Below are positions 7,153-15,159 of a stretch of DNA of 17,045 nt, one piece after another. How positions within the stretch are numbered: position 1 is the first letter of the stretch; every line of letters starts with the position of its first letter. The stretch is from positions 1 to 17,045 of the forward strand of contig CALMAR010000251.1 in the NCBI GenBank assembly GCA_937859855.1. Direction: 5' to 3'. The position numbers were made by a program, and so were the translations under genes. This stretch comes from an uncultured Kineosporia sp. (GTDB lineage: Bacteria > Actinomycetota > Actinomycetes > Actinomycetales > Kineosporiaceae). Below the pieces are notes generated by a model. It saw nothing but the letters and a program-made list of their open reading frames with translations, was not told where the DNA came from and did not search any database.

Positions 7153-8886
7153 GTGCTGATTCAGCTGCTGAGACGAAACCTGCCGCCCTACCGGGCGCAG
7201 GTATGGGTGGTCGTCGTCCTCCAGACCGTGCAGACCCTGGCCATGCTGTACCTGCCCACGCTCAACGCCGACATCATCGACAAAGGTGTGGTCAAGGGGG
7301 ACAGCGCCTACATCGTCCGCACCGGCGGCGTGATGCTGCTGGTGACTCTGCTGCAGGTGGCCTGTGCGGTGGTCGCCGTGCGGTTCGGCGCCCGGGTCGC
7401 GATGTCAGTGGGGCGGGACGTCCGCAAGGCGTTGTTCCAGCGGGTGCAGGGCTTCTCGGCCCGCGAGGTGGGCGCGTTCGGAGCGCCATCGCTGATCACC
7501 CGCAGCACGAACGATGTGCAGCAGGTGCAGATGCTGACCCTGCTCACCTTCACCCTGATGGTGGCCGCACCGATCATGTGTGTGGGCGGCATCGTGATGG
7601 CCATCCATGTGGATCCGCCGCTGTCGGCGCTGCTGCTGGTGATCGTGCCGGTCCTGGTGCTGCTGATCGGAATCATCATCGTGTTCATGCGTCCGCTGTT
7701 CCGGCAGATGCAATCCCGGCTGGACGAGCTGAACCGGGTGCTGCGCGAACAGATCACCGGCATCCGGGTGATCCGGGCGTTCGTGCGGGACGAGTCCGAA
7801 CGACGCCGGTTCGGCCGGGCCAACCAGGCCTCGATGGACGTCGGCCTGGCCGCGGGCCGGTTGATGGCCCTGATGCCGCCCACGGTGATGCTGGTGATCA
7901 ACGTGTCCAGCGTGGCGGTGATCTGGTTCGGTGCGCACCGGGTGGACAGCGGCGGGATGCAGATCGGCGGCCTGACCGCGTTCCTGTCCTATCTGATGCA
8001 GATCCTGCTGGCCGTGATGATGGCCACCTTCATGTTCGTGATGCTGCCCCGGGCCGAGGTCTGCGCCGAGCGCATCGAGGAGGTGATGAGCACCGAATCG
8101 ACCGTTCGCCTCGCCGAGCACCCGGTCGAGTCGGTCACCGCCCGCGGCCTGCTCGAGCTGCGGGACGTCGGCTTCCACTATCCCGGGGCCCAGGCGCCGG
8201 TGCTCCGCGACATCTCGTTCCGCGCCTCCGCGGGGCAGGTCACCGCGGTGATCGGCAGCACCGGCAGTGGCAAGACCACGTTGGTCAACCTGATCGCCCG
8301 GCTGATGGATGCGACGTCCGGGCAGATCGTGGTGGACGGCACCGACATTCGCGAACTGTCCGGCCCGGCGCTGGTCAAGGCGATCGGCCTGGTGCCGCAG
8401 CGGGCTTACCTGTTCTCCGGCACGATCGCCTCGAACCTGCGCTACGGCAACCAGAACGCCACCGACGAGCAGTTGTGGGACGCGCTCACCGTGGCTCAGG
8501 CCCGGGACTTCGTGCAGCGGCTGCCCGAGGGCCTGGATGCGCCGATCTCGCAGGGCGGCAGCAACGTGTCCGGCGGCCAGCGGCAGCGGCTCGCGATCGC
8601 CCGGGCTCTGGTGCACCGGCCCGACATCTACGTGTTCGACGACGCGTTCTCGGCGCTGGACTACGCCACCGACGCCCGGCTGCGGGCCGCGCTGGCCGGG
8701 CGGATCCAGGATGCCACCGTGCTGATCGTGGCCCAGCGGGTCAGCACCATCCGCGGCGCCGACCGGATCATCGTGCTGGAGGACGGCGCGATCGCCGGGG
8801 TGGGCAGCCATCAGGAACTGATGGAATCCAGCCAGACCTATCGCGAGATCGTGCTGTCCCAGCTGAGCGAGGAAGAGGCGGCATGA
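7153..8886 (+). CDS. ABC exporter half-transporter with degenerate ATP site
   Basis: A 577-residue half-transporter with six membrane helices (about 15-300) and a nucleotide-binding domain (about 333-577). Motifs are Walker A GSTGSGKT (368-375), signature VSGGQ (472-476), Walker B IYVFDD (492-497) and D-loop SALD. Two catalytic positions deviate: Asp497 replaces the usual Glu after Walker B, and Gln528 in AQRVST replaces the switch His. These are hallmarks of the degenerate site in heterodimeric exporters such as TM287/288 and BmrC/BmrD. The partner is the next gene, overlapping by ATGA. The substrate cannot be told from sequence; multidrug or lipid-like export is usual. The start is GTG 7153, preceded by GAGGGTGAT at 7141-7149. 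Confidence 0.92.
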   Translation: MLIQLLRRNLPPYRAQVWVVVVLQTVQTLAMLYLPTLNADIIDKGVVKGDSAYIVRTGGVMLLVTLLQVACAVVAVRFGARVAMSVGRDVRKALFQRVQGFSAREVGAFGAPSLITRSTNDVQQVQMLTLLTFTLMVAAPIMCVGGIVMAIHVDPPLSALLLVIVPVLVLLIGIIIVFMRPLFRQMQSRLDELNRVLREQITGIRVIRAFVRDESERRRFGRANQASMDVGLAAGRLMALMPPTVMLVINVSSVAVIWFGAHRVDSGGMQIGGLTAFLSYLMQILLAVMMATFMFVMLPRAEVCAERIEEVMSTESTVRLAEHPVESVTARGLLELRDVGFHYPGAQAPVLRDISFRASAGQVTAVIGSTGSGKTTLVNLIARLMDATSGQIVVDGTDIRELSGPALVKAIGLVPQRAYLFSGTIASNLRYGNQNATDEQLWDALTVAQARDFVQRLPEGLDAPISQGGSNVSGGQRQRLAIARALVHRPDIYVFDDAFSALDYATDARLRAALAGRIQDATVLIVAQRVSTIRGADRIIVLEDGAIAGVGSHQELMESSQTYREIVLSQLSEEEAA

Positions 8887-10895
8887 GCACGACCGACCGG
8901 CGCAGCGGCGGTCGCCCGCAGAGCGGGCCGGAGATCCCCTCCGGCGCCGCAGCGGAGGCCGTCCGGCGTCCACCGGTCCCGCGCGGGCCGATGGGCATGA
9001 TGATGGGCGCGGGGGCGGGCGCCAAGTCGATGGACTTCAAGGGTTCTGGCCTGCGTCTGCTCGGGCTGCTGCGACCGAACCGGATGCTGGTCGGCGTGAT
9101 CGTGGTGGCCGGGCTGCTCGGGGTCACGCTGAACGTGCTCGGTCCCCGGCTGCTCGGCCACGCCACCGACATCGTGGTCGCCGGGGTGGTCGGCCCGCCC
9201 GACCCCGCCGGAGTGGCCCAGGAGCAGGCCATCGCCGGGTTACGGGGCCGCGGCCAGGAGGGGCTGGCCGATCTGCTCTCCTCGATCGACTTCCGGCCCG
9301 GGCTCGGCATCGATTTCAGCGCTCTGCGGGCGGTGCTGCTCTGGGTACTGCTGATCTACGTCGTCGCCTCCCTGTTCACCCTGGTGCAGGGCCGGCTGAT
9401 CGCGCTGGTGGTGCAGCGCACCGTCTTCGATCTGCGTGGGCAGGTGGAGGCCAAGCTGTCCCGGCTGCCGCTGGGTTACTTCGATCGGCAGCCGCGTGGC
9501 GAGGTGCTGAGCCGGGTCACCAACGACATCGACAACGTGCAGCAGACCCTGCAGCAGACCATGAGCCAGCTGGTCACGTCCGTCCTCACCATCATCGGGG
9601 TGCTGTCGATGATGTTCTGGATCTCCTGGCTGCTGGCGCTGATCGCGCTGGTCACGGTGCCATTGTCGATCCTGAGTGCGGCCTGGATCGGCAAGCGGGC
9701 TCAGCCCAACTTCGTCCGCCAGTGGGCCTCCACCGGGCAGCTGAACGCGCACATCGAAGAGATGTTCACCGGTCACTCGCTGGTCACCGTCTTCGGGCAG
9801 CAGCAGGAGGCGGAGCGGATCTTCGACCAGCACAACACCGCACTGTTCGAGGCCAGCGCCCGGGCACAGTTCATCTCCGGCACCATCCAGCCGGCTCTGA
9901 CCTTCATCGGCAACCTGAACTATGTCGCGGTCGCGGTGGCCGGCGGCCTGCGGGTGGCTGCCGGTGCACTCTCGATCGGCGACGTGCAGGCGTTCATCCA
10001 GTACTCCCGCCAGTTCAGCCAGCCACTGACCCAGGTGGCCAGCATGGCCAATCTGATGCAGTCCGGAGTCGCTTCAGTGGAGCGGGTCTTCCAGCTGCTG
10101 GACGCCGACGAGCAGTCCCCCGATCCGGCGCGGGCGCAGCTCCCGCCGTCGCAGGGCCGGGTCGCGTTCGAGCACGTGGCCTTCCGATACCAGCCGGACA
10201 AGCCGCTGATCGACGACCTCTCCCTGGTCGCCGCGCCCGGCCAGACGGTGGCCATCGTGGGTCCCACCGGGGCGGGCAAGACCACCCTGGTCAACCTGAT
10301 CATGCGTTTCTACGAGGTCACCGCGGGCCGGATCACCTTGGACGGGGCCGACATCGCGAGCATGGCCCGGGAGGATCTGCGCTCCCGGATCGGGATGGTG
10401 CTGCAAGACACCTGGCTGTTCGCCGGCACGATCGCGGACAACATCGGCTACGGGGTGGACGGCGCCAGCCGGGAGCAGGTCGAGGCGGCGGCCCGGGCCA
10501 CGTATGTCGATCGCTTCGTCCGCGCCCTCCCAGATGGCTACGACACCGTGATCTCCGATGAGGGCGACAACATCAGTGCCGGGGAGCGGCAGCTGATCAC
10601 CATCGCCCGGGCCTTCCTGGCCGAGCCGGCGATCTTGATCCTGGATGAGGCGACCAGCTCGGTCGACACCCGCACCGAGGTGCTGATCCAGCAGGCGATG
10701 AACGAACTTCGGACCGGGCGAACCAGTTTCGTGATCGCACACCGGCTGTCGACGATCCGGGATGCCGACCTGATCCTGGTGATGGAGGACGGCGCCATCG
10801 TCGAGCAGGGCAGCCACGAAGGGCTGCTGGCCGCAGACGGCGCCTACGCCCGGCTGTATGCCGCCCAGTTCGCCAGCTCCCTGGTTTCCGGCTAG
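8883..10895 (+). CDS. ABC exporter half-transporter, catalytically canonical partner
   Basis: A 670-residue half-transporter, second gene of the pair, with its ATG overlapping the previous stop as ATGA. The first 55 residues are a cytosolic leader containing GPMGMMMGAGAG. Membrane helices run from about 65 to 360. Between the first two is an outside loop of about 50 residues (about 100-148), longer than usual. The nucleotide-binding domain has Walker A GPTGAGKT (460-467), Walker B ILILDE (584-589) with catalytic Glu589, and the switch His620 in AHRLST. Its signature is ISAGE (564-568) rather than SGGQ. In a heterodimer that signature faces the degenerate Walker site of the first subunit, so the two deviations fall in the same ATP site. 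It probably forms one exporter complex with the upstream product. Confidence 0.93.
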   Translation: MSTTDRRSGGRPQSGPEIPSGAAAEAVRRPPVPRGPMGMMMGAGAGAKSMDFKGSGLRLLGLLRPNRMLVGVIVVAGLLGVTLNVLGPRLLGHATDIVVAGVVGPPDPAGVAQEQAIAGLRGRGQEGLADLLSSIDFRPGLGIDFSALRAVLLWVLLIYVVASLFTLVQGRLIALVVQRTVFDLRGQVEAKLSRLPLGYFDRQPRGEVLSRVTNDIDNVQQTLQQTMSQLVTSVLTIIGVLSMMFWISWLLALIALVTVPLSILSAAWIGKRAQPNFVRQWASTGQLNAHIEEMFTGHSLVTVFGQQQEAERIFDQHNTALFEASARAQFISGTIQPALTFIGNLNYVAVAVAGGLRVAAGALSIGDVQAFIQYSRQFSQPLTQVASMANLMQSGVASVERVFQLLDADEQSPDPARAQLPPSQGRVAFEHVAFRYQPDKPLIDDLSLVAAPGQTVAIVGPTGAGKTTLVNLIMRFYEVTAGRITLDGADIASMAREDLRSRIGMVLQDTWLFAGTIADNIGYGVDGASREQVEAAARATYVDRFVRALPDGYDTVISDEGDNISAGERQLITIARAFLAEPAILILDEATSSVDTRTEVLIQQAMNELRTGRTSFVIAHRLSTIRDADLILVMEDGAIVEQGSHEGLLAADGAYARLYAAQFASSLVSG

Positions 10896-10897
10896 CA

Positions 10898-10988
10898 CTC
10901 AAGATCACCCGCTGGGCTCGCGCCCCGGGGCGCCCACTCCTGGAGCCGGTGCCGGGGGCTGTACCACCCCGGCCAAGCGGATCTTGGG
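10898..10988 (+). terminator. Branched inverted-repeat element after the ABC operon
   Basis: Starting 3 bases after the stop, CAAGATC (10900-10906) can pair with GATCTTG (10980-10986), enclosing two local hairpins. One is the perfect palindrome GCGCCCCGGGGCGC (10920-10933). The other is GCCGGGG (10951-10957) with CCCCGGC (10967-10973) around a 9-base loop. Transcribed, this could form a three-way junction. There is no T run. A terminator or 3' stabilising structure is the plain reading; a small RNA is possible but unproven. Confidence 0.45.
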
Positions 10989-11094
10989 GTGACTGAACGA
11001 GATCGCAGGTGCGGCGGCTATGAGACACTGCCCGAACCACTAGGCGACACAGCCAACGGAGCTTCTGGGGGTTTCCCTGACGACACACGATCTC

Positions 11095-11847
11095 GTGTCA
11101 CCGCCGTTTGTCTCCGCCCGGATCCGGGTGGCCGGCATGGGCGTTCACCTCTACACCGCCAGCGGCACCGTGCTGGCGTTTTTGGTGATCATCGCGGCGG
11201 TTAACAACGAAGCCATCAAGGCGCTCTGGATCAGCCTGGTCGCTCTCGTCATCGACGGCACCGACGGCATGCTCGCCCGCCGGTTGCGGGTCAAGGAAAC
11301 CATTCCGTCGTTCGACGGCGCCATGCTCGACAACATCGTCGACTACATCACCTACGTGTTCGCTCCGGTGGTGCTGCTGTGGACTGGCGGCTACCTGCCT
11401 GACGGCACCCTGGGCACCGTGGTCGCGGCGCTGCCTCTGCTGGCCAGCAGCTATCAGTTCTGCCGGGTCGACGCCAAGACTTCCGACCACTTCTTTCTCG
11501 GCTTCCCCAGCTACTGGAACGTGGTCGCGTTCTACGTCGTGATCATGGGCCTCAACCCGATGGCGACCAGCTGGATCTTCATACTCTGCTCGCTGCTGGT
11601 GTTCGTCCCGATCAAGTACCTTTACCCCTCGCGAACCAAGTTCTTCCGCACCGCCAGCCTGACTCTGACCGGTGCCTGGCTGGTGCTGTACGCGATCCTG
11701 CTGTTGCAGACGCCGCACCCCAACGGGTTCCTGATCGGGTTCTCGTTGCTGTACCTGCTCTACTACGTGGGCGCCAGCGTGTTCCTCACTGTCCGGCGTC
11801 CGCATCGGCCAGCGCTGGTCCCCGGCGCCGGGCGGCAGAGCGGCTGA
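11095..11847 (+). CDS. pcs: Phosphatidylcholine synthase-like CDP-alcohol phosphatidyltransferase
   Basis: A 250-residue multi-pass membrane enzyme. It has the full CDP-alcohol phosphotransferase motif: D54-G-T-D57-G58, A61-R62, then G75, D79 and D83 in GAMLDNIVD, which binds the metal and the CDP-lipid. The rest matches the phosphatidylcholine synthase (Pcs) branch rather than PgsA or PssA: LDNIVDYITYVF, HFFLGFPSYWNVVAFY and a later VPIKYLYPSR. Pcs makes phosphatidylcholine directly from CDP-diacylglycerol and choline. About eight helices are visible. The GTG at 11095 has no good ribosome site. A CTG at 11077, 6 bases after GGGGG, would add LTTHDL to the N terminus and may be the real start; ATG 11137 is also possible. 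The DMT gene follows 3 bases later, so the two are probably co-transcribed. Confidence 0.78.
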   Translation: MSPPFVSARIRVAGMGVHLYTASGTVLAFLVIIAAVNNEAIKALWISLVALVIDGTDGMLARRLRVKETIPSFDGAMLDNIVDYITYVFAPVVLLWTGGYLPDGTLGTVVAALPLLASSYQFCRVDAKTSDHFFLGFPSYWNVVAFYVVIMGLNPMATSWIFILCSLLVFVPIKYLYPSRTKFFRTASLTLTGAWLVLYAILLLQTPHPNGFLIGFSLLYLLYYVGASVFLTVRRPHRPALVPGAGRQSG

Positions 11848-11850
11848 CCC

Positions 11851-12795
11851 ATGCTGCTGGGGCTCACCTGCGCTCTGCTGGCGGCCCTGATGTACGGCGC
11901 CGCCGCGATCTTCCAGGCGATGGCCGCGCGTTCGGTCGACACGGTGAACGCGCTGGACCTGCGGCTGCTGTTCCGGCTGCTGCGCTCGCCGGTATTCGAC
12001 CTGGCCCTGGCTCTGACCCTGGCCGGCTTCAGCCTGCACCTGGTGGCATTGCGGCTGCTGCCCTTGTTCCTGGCCCAGAGCGGGATCGCCGGAAGCCTGG
12101 CCGTGACCGCCGTGCTCTCGGTAATCGTTTTCCACGATCCTCTGACCAGGCTGGAGTGGTGGGCGGTCGCCGCTGTCTGCGTGGGCATCGGCGTGCTCAG
12201 CCTGTCGGCCGGACCGGCCGGGAGCGATCGAGCGACTTCCGGGCTGATCATCGCCATGGTGGCCGCGATCGTCTTGATGATCCTGGTCGCGGCCTGTTCG
12301 CACGGGTTGCCGGACACCATTGCTACCGGGGTGCTGGGCCTGATGGCCGGCGTCGGCTACACCGTGGTCGGTATCAGCGCCCGGATCCTGCCCGGCTTCG
12401 CCCCCGCCAGCCTGCTCGGCTCGCCGGCCACCTATCTGATGGTGATCGCCGGGGTGACCGCGTATCTGCTCTACTCGGTCAGCCTGCAACGCGGCCGGGT
12501 CACCGCGGCCACCGCGCCGATGATCGCGGCGCAGACTTTGGGCCCCTCGATCGCGGGCATCGTATTGCTCGGGGACACGATCCGTACCGGCTGGTGGCCG
12601 GAGACCATCCTCGGGTTTGGGCTGGCCGGCTTCGGCGCCGCGGTGCTGGTCGCCGCCGAGGAGGCGCACGCCTACGCCCGCGCGCAGTCCGGGAGCGTGC
12701 CCGCGGATAAGCGCGGCGATCAGACCGGCGATCAGACCGGCGATCAGACTGGCGATCAGCCCGCGGATCAGCCCGGCAGCAGTCCGCGGACGTAG
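11851..12795 (+). CDS. DMT/EamA-like ten-helix membrane protein
   Basis: A 314-residue integral membrane protein with about ten hydrophobic helices between residues 1 and 270, in the drug/metabolite transporter (EamA, NIPA-like) arrangement. The first helix starts at the initiator (MLLGLTCALLAALMYGAAAIFQA), and the fourth region contains AQSGIAGSLAVTAVLS. Substrates of this actinobacterial branch are unknown to me. Residues about 288-307 are a hydrophilic tail of GDQT-type repeats. The gene starts 3 bases after the phosphatidylcholine-synthase stop, so a shared transcript is likely, and a link to lipid or choline handling is only a guess. The 3' end overlaps the convergent DinB gene by 28 bases. 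Confidence 0.75.
   Translation: MLLGLTCALLAALMYGAAAIFQAMAARSVDTVNALDLRLLFRLLRSPVFDLALALTLAGFSLHLVALRLLPLFLAQSGIAGSLAVTAVLSVIVFHDPLTRLEWWAVAAVCVGIGVLSLSAGPAGSDRATSGLIIAMVAAIVLMILVAACSHGLPDTIATGVLGLMAGVGYTVVGISARILPGFAPASLLGSPATYLMVIAGVTAYLLYSVSLQRGRVTAATAPMIAAQTLGPSIAGIVLLGDTIRTGWWPETILGFGLAGFGAAVLVAAEEAHAYARAQSGSVPADKRGDQTGDQTGDQTGDQPADQPGSSPRT
12715..12774 (+). repeat. Five 12-bp tandem coding repeats
   Basis: The units are GGCGATCAGACC twice, GGCGATCAGACT, GGCGATCAGCCC, and a diverged GCGGATCAGCCC. They encode GDQT three times, then GDQP and ADQP, at the tail of the membrane protein. The last unit holds the stop codon (TCA at 12768-12770 on this strand) of the convergent DinB gene, so the array reaches into both genes. 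The core GATCAG also resembles the GA(C/T)CAG core of the unrelated 18-bp array at 433-540. Confidence 0.9.
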
Positions 12796-13283
12796 GCAGC
12801 CTGACCGGCGTGCTGGGCGTCGTCGTCGATCACGCTGATCAGGCGGACCGCCAGTGTGACCGGCGGATTGAAGCGCTCGTCCACGATCTGGTTCAGGTCG
12901 TCCTCGGACAGGGTGGCCAGGTAGCCCAGGGTCTGCTCGTGCACTTCGTCGTAGTAGCCGGTCAGCAGCCGGCCTGAATCCACCCTGACCGAGGCCACCT
13001 GATCACTGTCGTGTCCGTAGCCGGTGTCCTCATCGTCCAGATCCAGGCCGAATCGCTGGACCCAGCCCTTGGCCGTCCACACCTGAGGCACACCGGCGAC
13101 GTCCGCGACATGGTCGTCCTGCACCCGGGTCAGGTGCCAGATCAGCCAGGCGATCGAGTTGGCGTCCGGTCCTGGCCGGAATGACAGCTGCTGCCCGGTC
13201 AGCCCGTCGGTGACGGCATGCACGTTCTGCTTGGTACGGCTCAGTGCGTCGGTGAGCAGATCGATTGCAGGCTTGGCGGACAT
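12768..13283 (-). CDS. DinB-like (DUF664) protein
   Basis: A 171-residue cytosolic four-helix-bundle protein of the DinB/YfiT type. It has LIWHLTRVQDDHVADV near 47-62 and DDDAQHAGQAAYVRGLL near 153-169, which supply His50, probably His58, and His158 as metal ligands. In actinobacteria many DinB-fold proteins are mycothiol-dependent transferases or isomerases; nothing here tells which reaction. The start is ATG 13283, without a strong ribosome site. Its 3' end overlaps the convergent membrane-protein gene and lies in the GATCAG repeats. It lies 21 bases after the end of the phosphotransferase gene on the same strand, so the two may share a transcript. Confidence 0.85.
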   Translation of the reverse strand: MSAKPAIDLLTDALSRTKQNVHAVTDGLTGQQLSFRPGPDANSIAWLIWHLTRVQDDHVADVAGVPQVWTAKGWVQRFGLDLDDEDTGYGHDSDQVASVRVDSGRLLTGYYDEVHEQTLGYLATLSEDDLNQIVDERFNPPVTLAVRLISVIDDDAQHAGQAAYVRGLLPG

Positions 13284-13304
13284 GGGCCCGAATGTAGACC
13301 CGGA

Positions 13305-14249
13305 TTATCGATCGAGCAGCTTGCGCAGAGCGTCCGGCACCGGATGACCCCATCCGGCGCTGGCCGGGGGATCCGCCCGCAGGGCGCGATCCCAGGCACT
13401 GGCCCGGCTCACCCAGCCCAGCCGCAGCGCTGCCGCCAGTACCGGCCGGAGCCGGCGCCGGGGAGCCAGATCGCTGAACTCGTTCAGGTATACGTCCTTG
13501 ATCCGTTCCGCGTCCGCCCTGGCCGCACCGGCCCGACCGGCCATCAGCAGCGGTACCAGCAGGGTGACGAACGGGTGCGCGATGCTCGCGTCACCGAAGT
13601 CGAGGAACACCGGCTGGCCAGCGGCGTCCGTGCTCACATTGCCGGGGTGCAGGTCGCCGTGCTGGATGGACGCCGGAACCGGCAGGGTGGCCAGCACGTC
13701 CAGATCGGCGGCCCAGGACGGCGTCAGCCCATGCAGCCGGGCGCGCTCCGCCTCGTTCAGGCCGTACAGGTTGGGCGATCGCTGCAGTAGGCCGGTCAGC
13801 ACAGCCGGGAGCCGCTGCGGCCGCTCATCCGGCACGTCCGCCGCGATCAGCCCGGCAACCAGCGGTTCAGCCAGCCGCTGCAGCTGGGCGAATCGGGTCA
13901 CCAGCTGCTCCCAGTTGCTTAGCCGCCAGCCGTCCTCGGGCCGGGTCTCCAGCGTGGGCCCGGCGTCGGCCAGCAGGAGCCAGCCCTGTTGCGGCTCGAA
14001 CCCGAGGACGCCGGGCACGAACGACGGGGCGACCAGAGCCAGCCGGTGAGTCAGCTCGGCCTCGTAGTGGCTGGCCGGTCCGGTGACCTTCAGGAAGGCG
14101 ACCCGGGCGGGGCCCTCCATCCGCCAGGTTCGCGACCATGGCCGATCCCGGAGCAATTCAGAGCTGACGCCAGAAGCGACGCCGGAGCCAGAACCGGCGC
14201 GCAGCAGCTCGTGGGCCCAGGTCAGGGCCTCCTGGTCCGACGCCGTCAT
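13305..14249 (-). CDS. APH-fold aminoglycoside phosphotransferase-family protein
   Basis: A 314-residue kinase-like protein of the APH/choline kinase superfamily. It shows the catalytic loop HGDLHPGN (about 197-204, base Asp199), the metal motif DFGD (about 217-220), and a probable ATP-site Lys54 in AFLKVTGP. Substrates in this superfamily include aminoglycosides, macrolides, choline, fructosamines and others, so resistance should not be assumed. The frame is open to 14321, but ATG 14249 is preferred because it begins 7 bases after the stop of the upstream lipoprotein gene, giving a compact order lipoprotein, APH-like, DinB. No strong ribosome site is visible, consistent with coupled translation. 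Confidence 0.85.
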   Translation of the reverse strand: MTASDQEALTWAHELLRAGSGSGVASGVSSELLRDRPWSRTWRMEGPARVAFLKVTGPASHYEAELTHRLALVAPSFVPGVLGFEPQQGWLLLADAGPTLETRPEDGWRLSNWEQLVTRFAQLQRLAEPLVAGLIAADVPDERPQRLPAVLTGLLQRSPNLYGLNEAERARLHGLTPSWAADLDVLATLPVPASIQHGDLHPGNVSTDAAGQPVFLDFGDASIAHPFVTLLVPLLMAGRAGAARADAERIKDVYLNEFSDLAPRRRLRPVLAAALRLGWVSRASAWDRALRADPPASAGWGHPVPDALRKLLDR

Positions 14250-14256
14250 GATTTGG

Positions 14257-15051
14257 TCAGCGTTCGAAGTGCTGGTAGTCCGGGTCCGGGAAATCGCCGC
14301 CCCAGCGGAACCCGGCCGCACTGAACGTGGCCTGAATCGGATCGCCCTTGCGGATCAGCCCCGGATCCGGTGTGGACCGGTTGCGGTACCCGGCGCCGGA
14401 TGGCGGCAGCACCCGCTGACCGAACAGGTACGGGTTCTCCACCGGATTGACGTCGATGGCCCGCCCGTAGGCGTGGCTGGACCATCGTGGCGGTCCAGCC
14501 GATACCGCATGAGGGCAGTTGAACGCTGCGGTGTTGTCCGCTGCCATCGAGGCGTGGTCGCTCGCCCCCGCAAACCGATGAACCGGAATCACACTCCGAA
14601 GCGGAAACTTTCGCTGGTACATAGTGGCGAACACGGCCCGGGCCCGGCGCACCACAACCCGGTTCAGGACAAGTACGCCGCTGTGCACAGCGCCGTCAAA
14701 ACCCCAGTAGCGCAATGAGATTGCTCGCAAATCAGCTGGGCCGACCGGACAGCCGGGGTGCCAGGACGCCCCCAATCCCTTGCCGGTCGCCGCGGCCACG
14801 CGCCAGCGGAACGGTGGAATCACCGCAGGCCGTCCCGGCATCGGGGTGGCCTGCGGCGCCTTGTGGCCGATCGGGTCCGAGGTCCGGGCCGGGGAGTGGG
14901 TTGAGGACGGTGTCATCGCTATCTCGGGTGACACCGCCGGGGGCGGCGTCACACCGGCGGCCGGAGTTCGGACGGAGTCCGGTTCGAGATCATGACCGCA
15001 CCCTCCGACGATCAGCGAGACCAGGATCAGCCCGGCCGCCGTCCTGATCAC
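14257..15051 (-). CDS. M15 D-Ala-D-Ala carboxypeptidase-like lipoprotein
   Basis: A 264-residue predicted lipoprotein. The first 17 residues form a lipoprotein signal ending in LIVGG before Cys18. A Pro/Ser/Thr-rich linker (about 20-80) follows, then an M15 (VanY/M15C-like) catalytic domain. Zinc ligands are His193 and Asp200 in SSHAYGRAIDVNP, and His261 in the C-terminal WGGDFPDPDYQHFE. M15 enzymes trim D-Ala from peptidoglycan peptides or cut stem peptides; some give glycopeptide resistance. Here the enzyme would act outside the membrane. The frame is open upstream to 15903, but GTG 15051 is clearly best: it has GGAGG 5 bases upstream and starts exactly at the signal peptide. It is divergent from the AAC(2') gene with a 108-base spacer. 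Confidence 0.88.
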   Translation of the reverse strand: MIRTAAGLILVSLIVGGCGHDLEPDSVRTPAAGVTPPPAVSPEIAMTPSSTHSPARTSDPIGHKAPQATPMPGRPAVIPPFRWRVAAATGKGLGASWHPGCPVGPADLRAISLRYWGFDGAVHSGVLVLNRVVVRRARAVFATMYQRKFPLRSVIPVHRFAGASDHASMAADNTAAFNCPHAVSAGPPRWSSHAYGRAIDVNPVENPYLFGQRVLPPSGAGYRNRSTPDPGLIRKGDPIQATFSAAGFRWGGDFPDPDYQHFER

Positions 15052-15056
15052 GAACG

Positions 15057-15061
15057 CCTCC
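15057..15061 (-). promoter_or_regulatory. Ribosome binding site fixing the lipoprotein start
   Basis: GGAGG on the minus strand, 5 bases before GTG 15051. It rejects the much longer open frame reaching 15903. Confidence 0.75.
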
Positions 15062-15104
15062 AACCCGCTGTCGCCGATGACGGATTGTGCCAAGGTTATA
15101 CGCT

Positions 15105-15125
15105 GAGTAGTGAGTGAGTAGTGAG
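15105..15125. repeat. Tandem 10-bp direct repeat between divergent genes
   Basis: GAGTAGTGAG occurs at 15105-15114 and again at 15116-15125, separated by one T. It lies in the 108-base spacer between the lipoprotein and AAC(2') genes, next to an AT-rich GGTTATAC patch (15095-15102) that reads GTATAACC on the other strand and may hold a -10 element. It could be an operator, but no regulator is adjacent. Confidence 0.7.
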
Positions 15126-15159
15126 GGCGAGCTGTACCCGGCGCGCTGACCCTGGGACA

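Noticed and set aside
7203..8882. The frame of the second ABC subunit stays open through the whole first ABC gene, suggesting one 1230-residue protein.
   Set aside because: The upstream part has Arg/Gly/Pro-rich shadow composition, while the other frame encodes a complete half-transporter. The real start is ATG 8883.
11098..12669. A 523-codon minus-strand open frame rich in Gln, Asp and His.
   Set aside because: It lies opposite two clear membrane-protein genes and has the typical composition of an antisense shadow.
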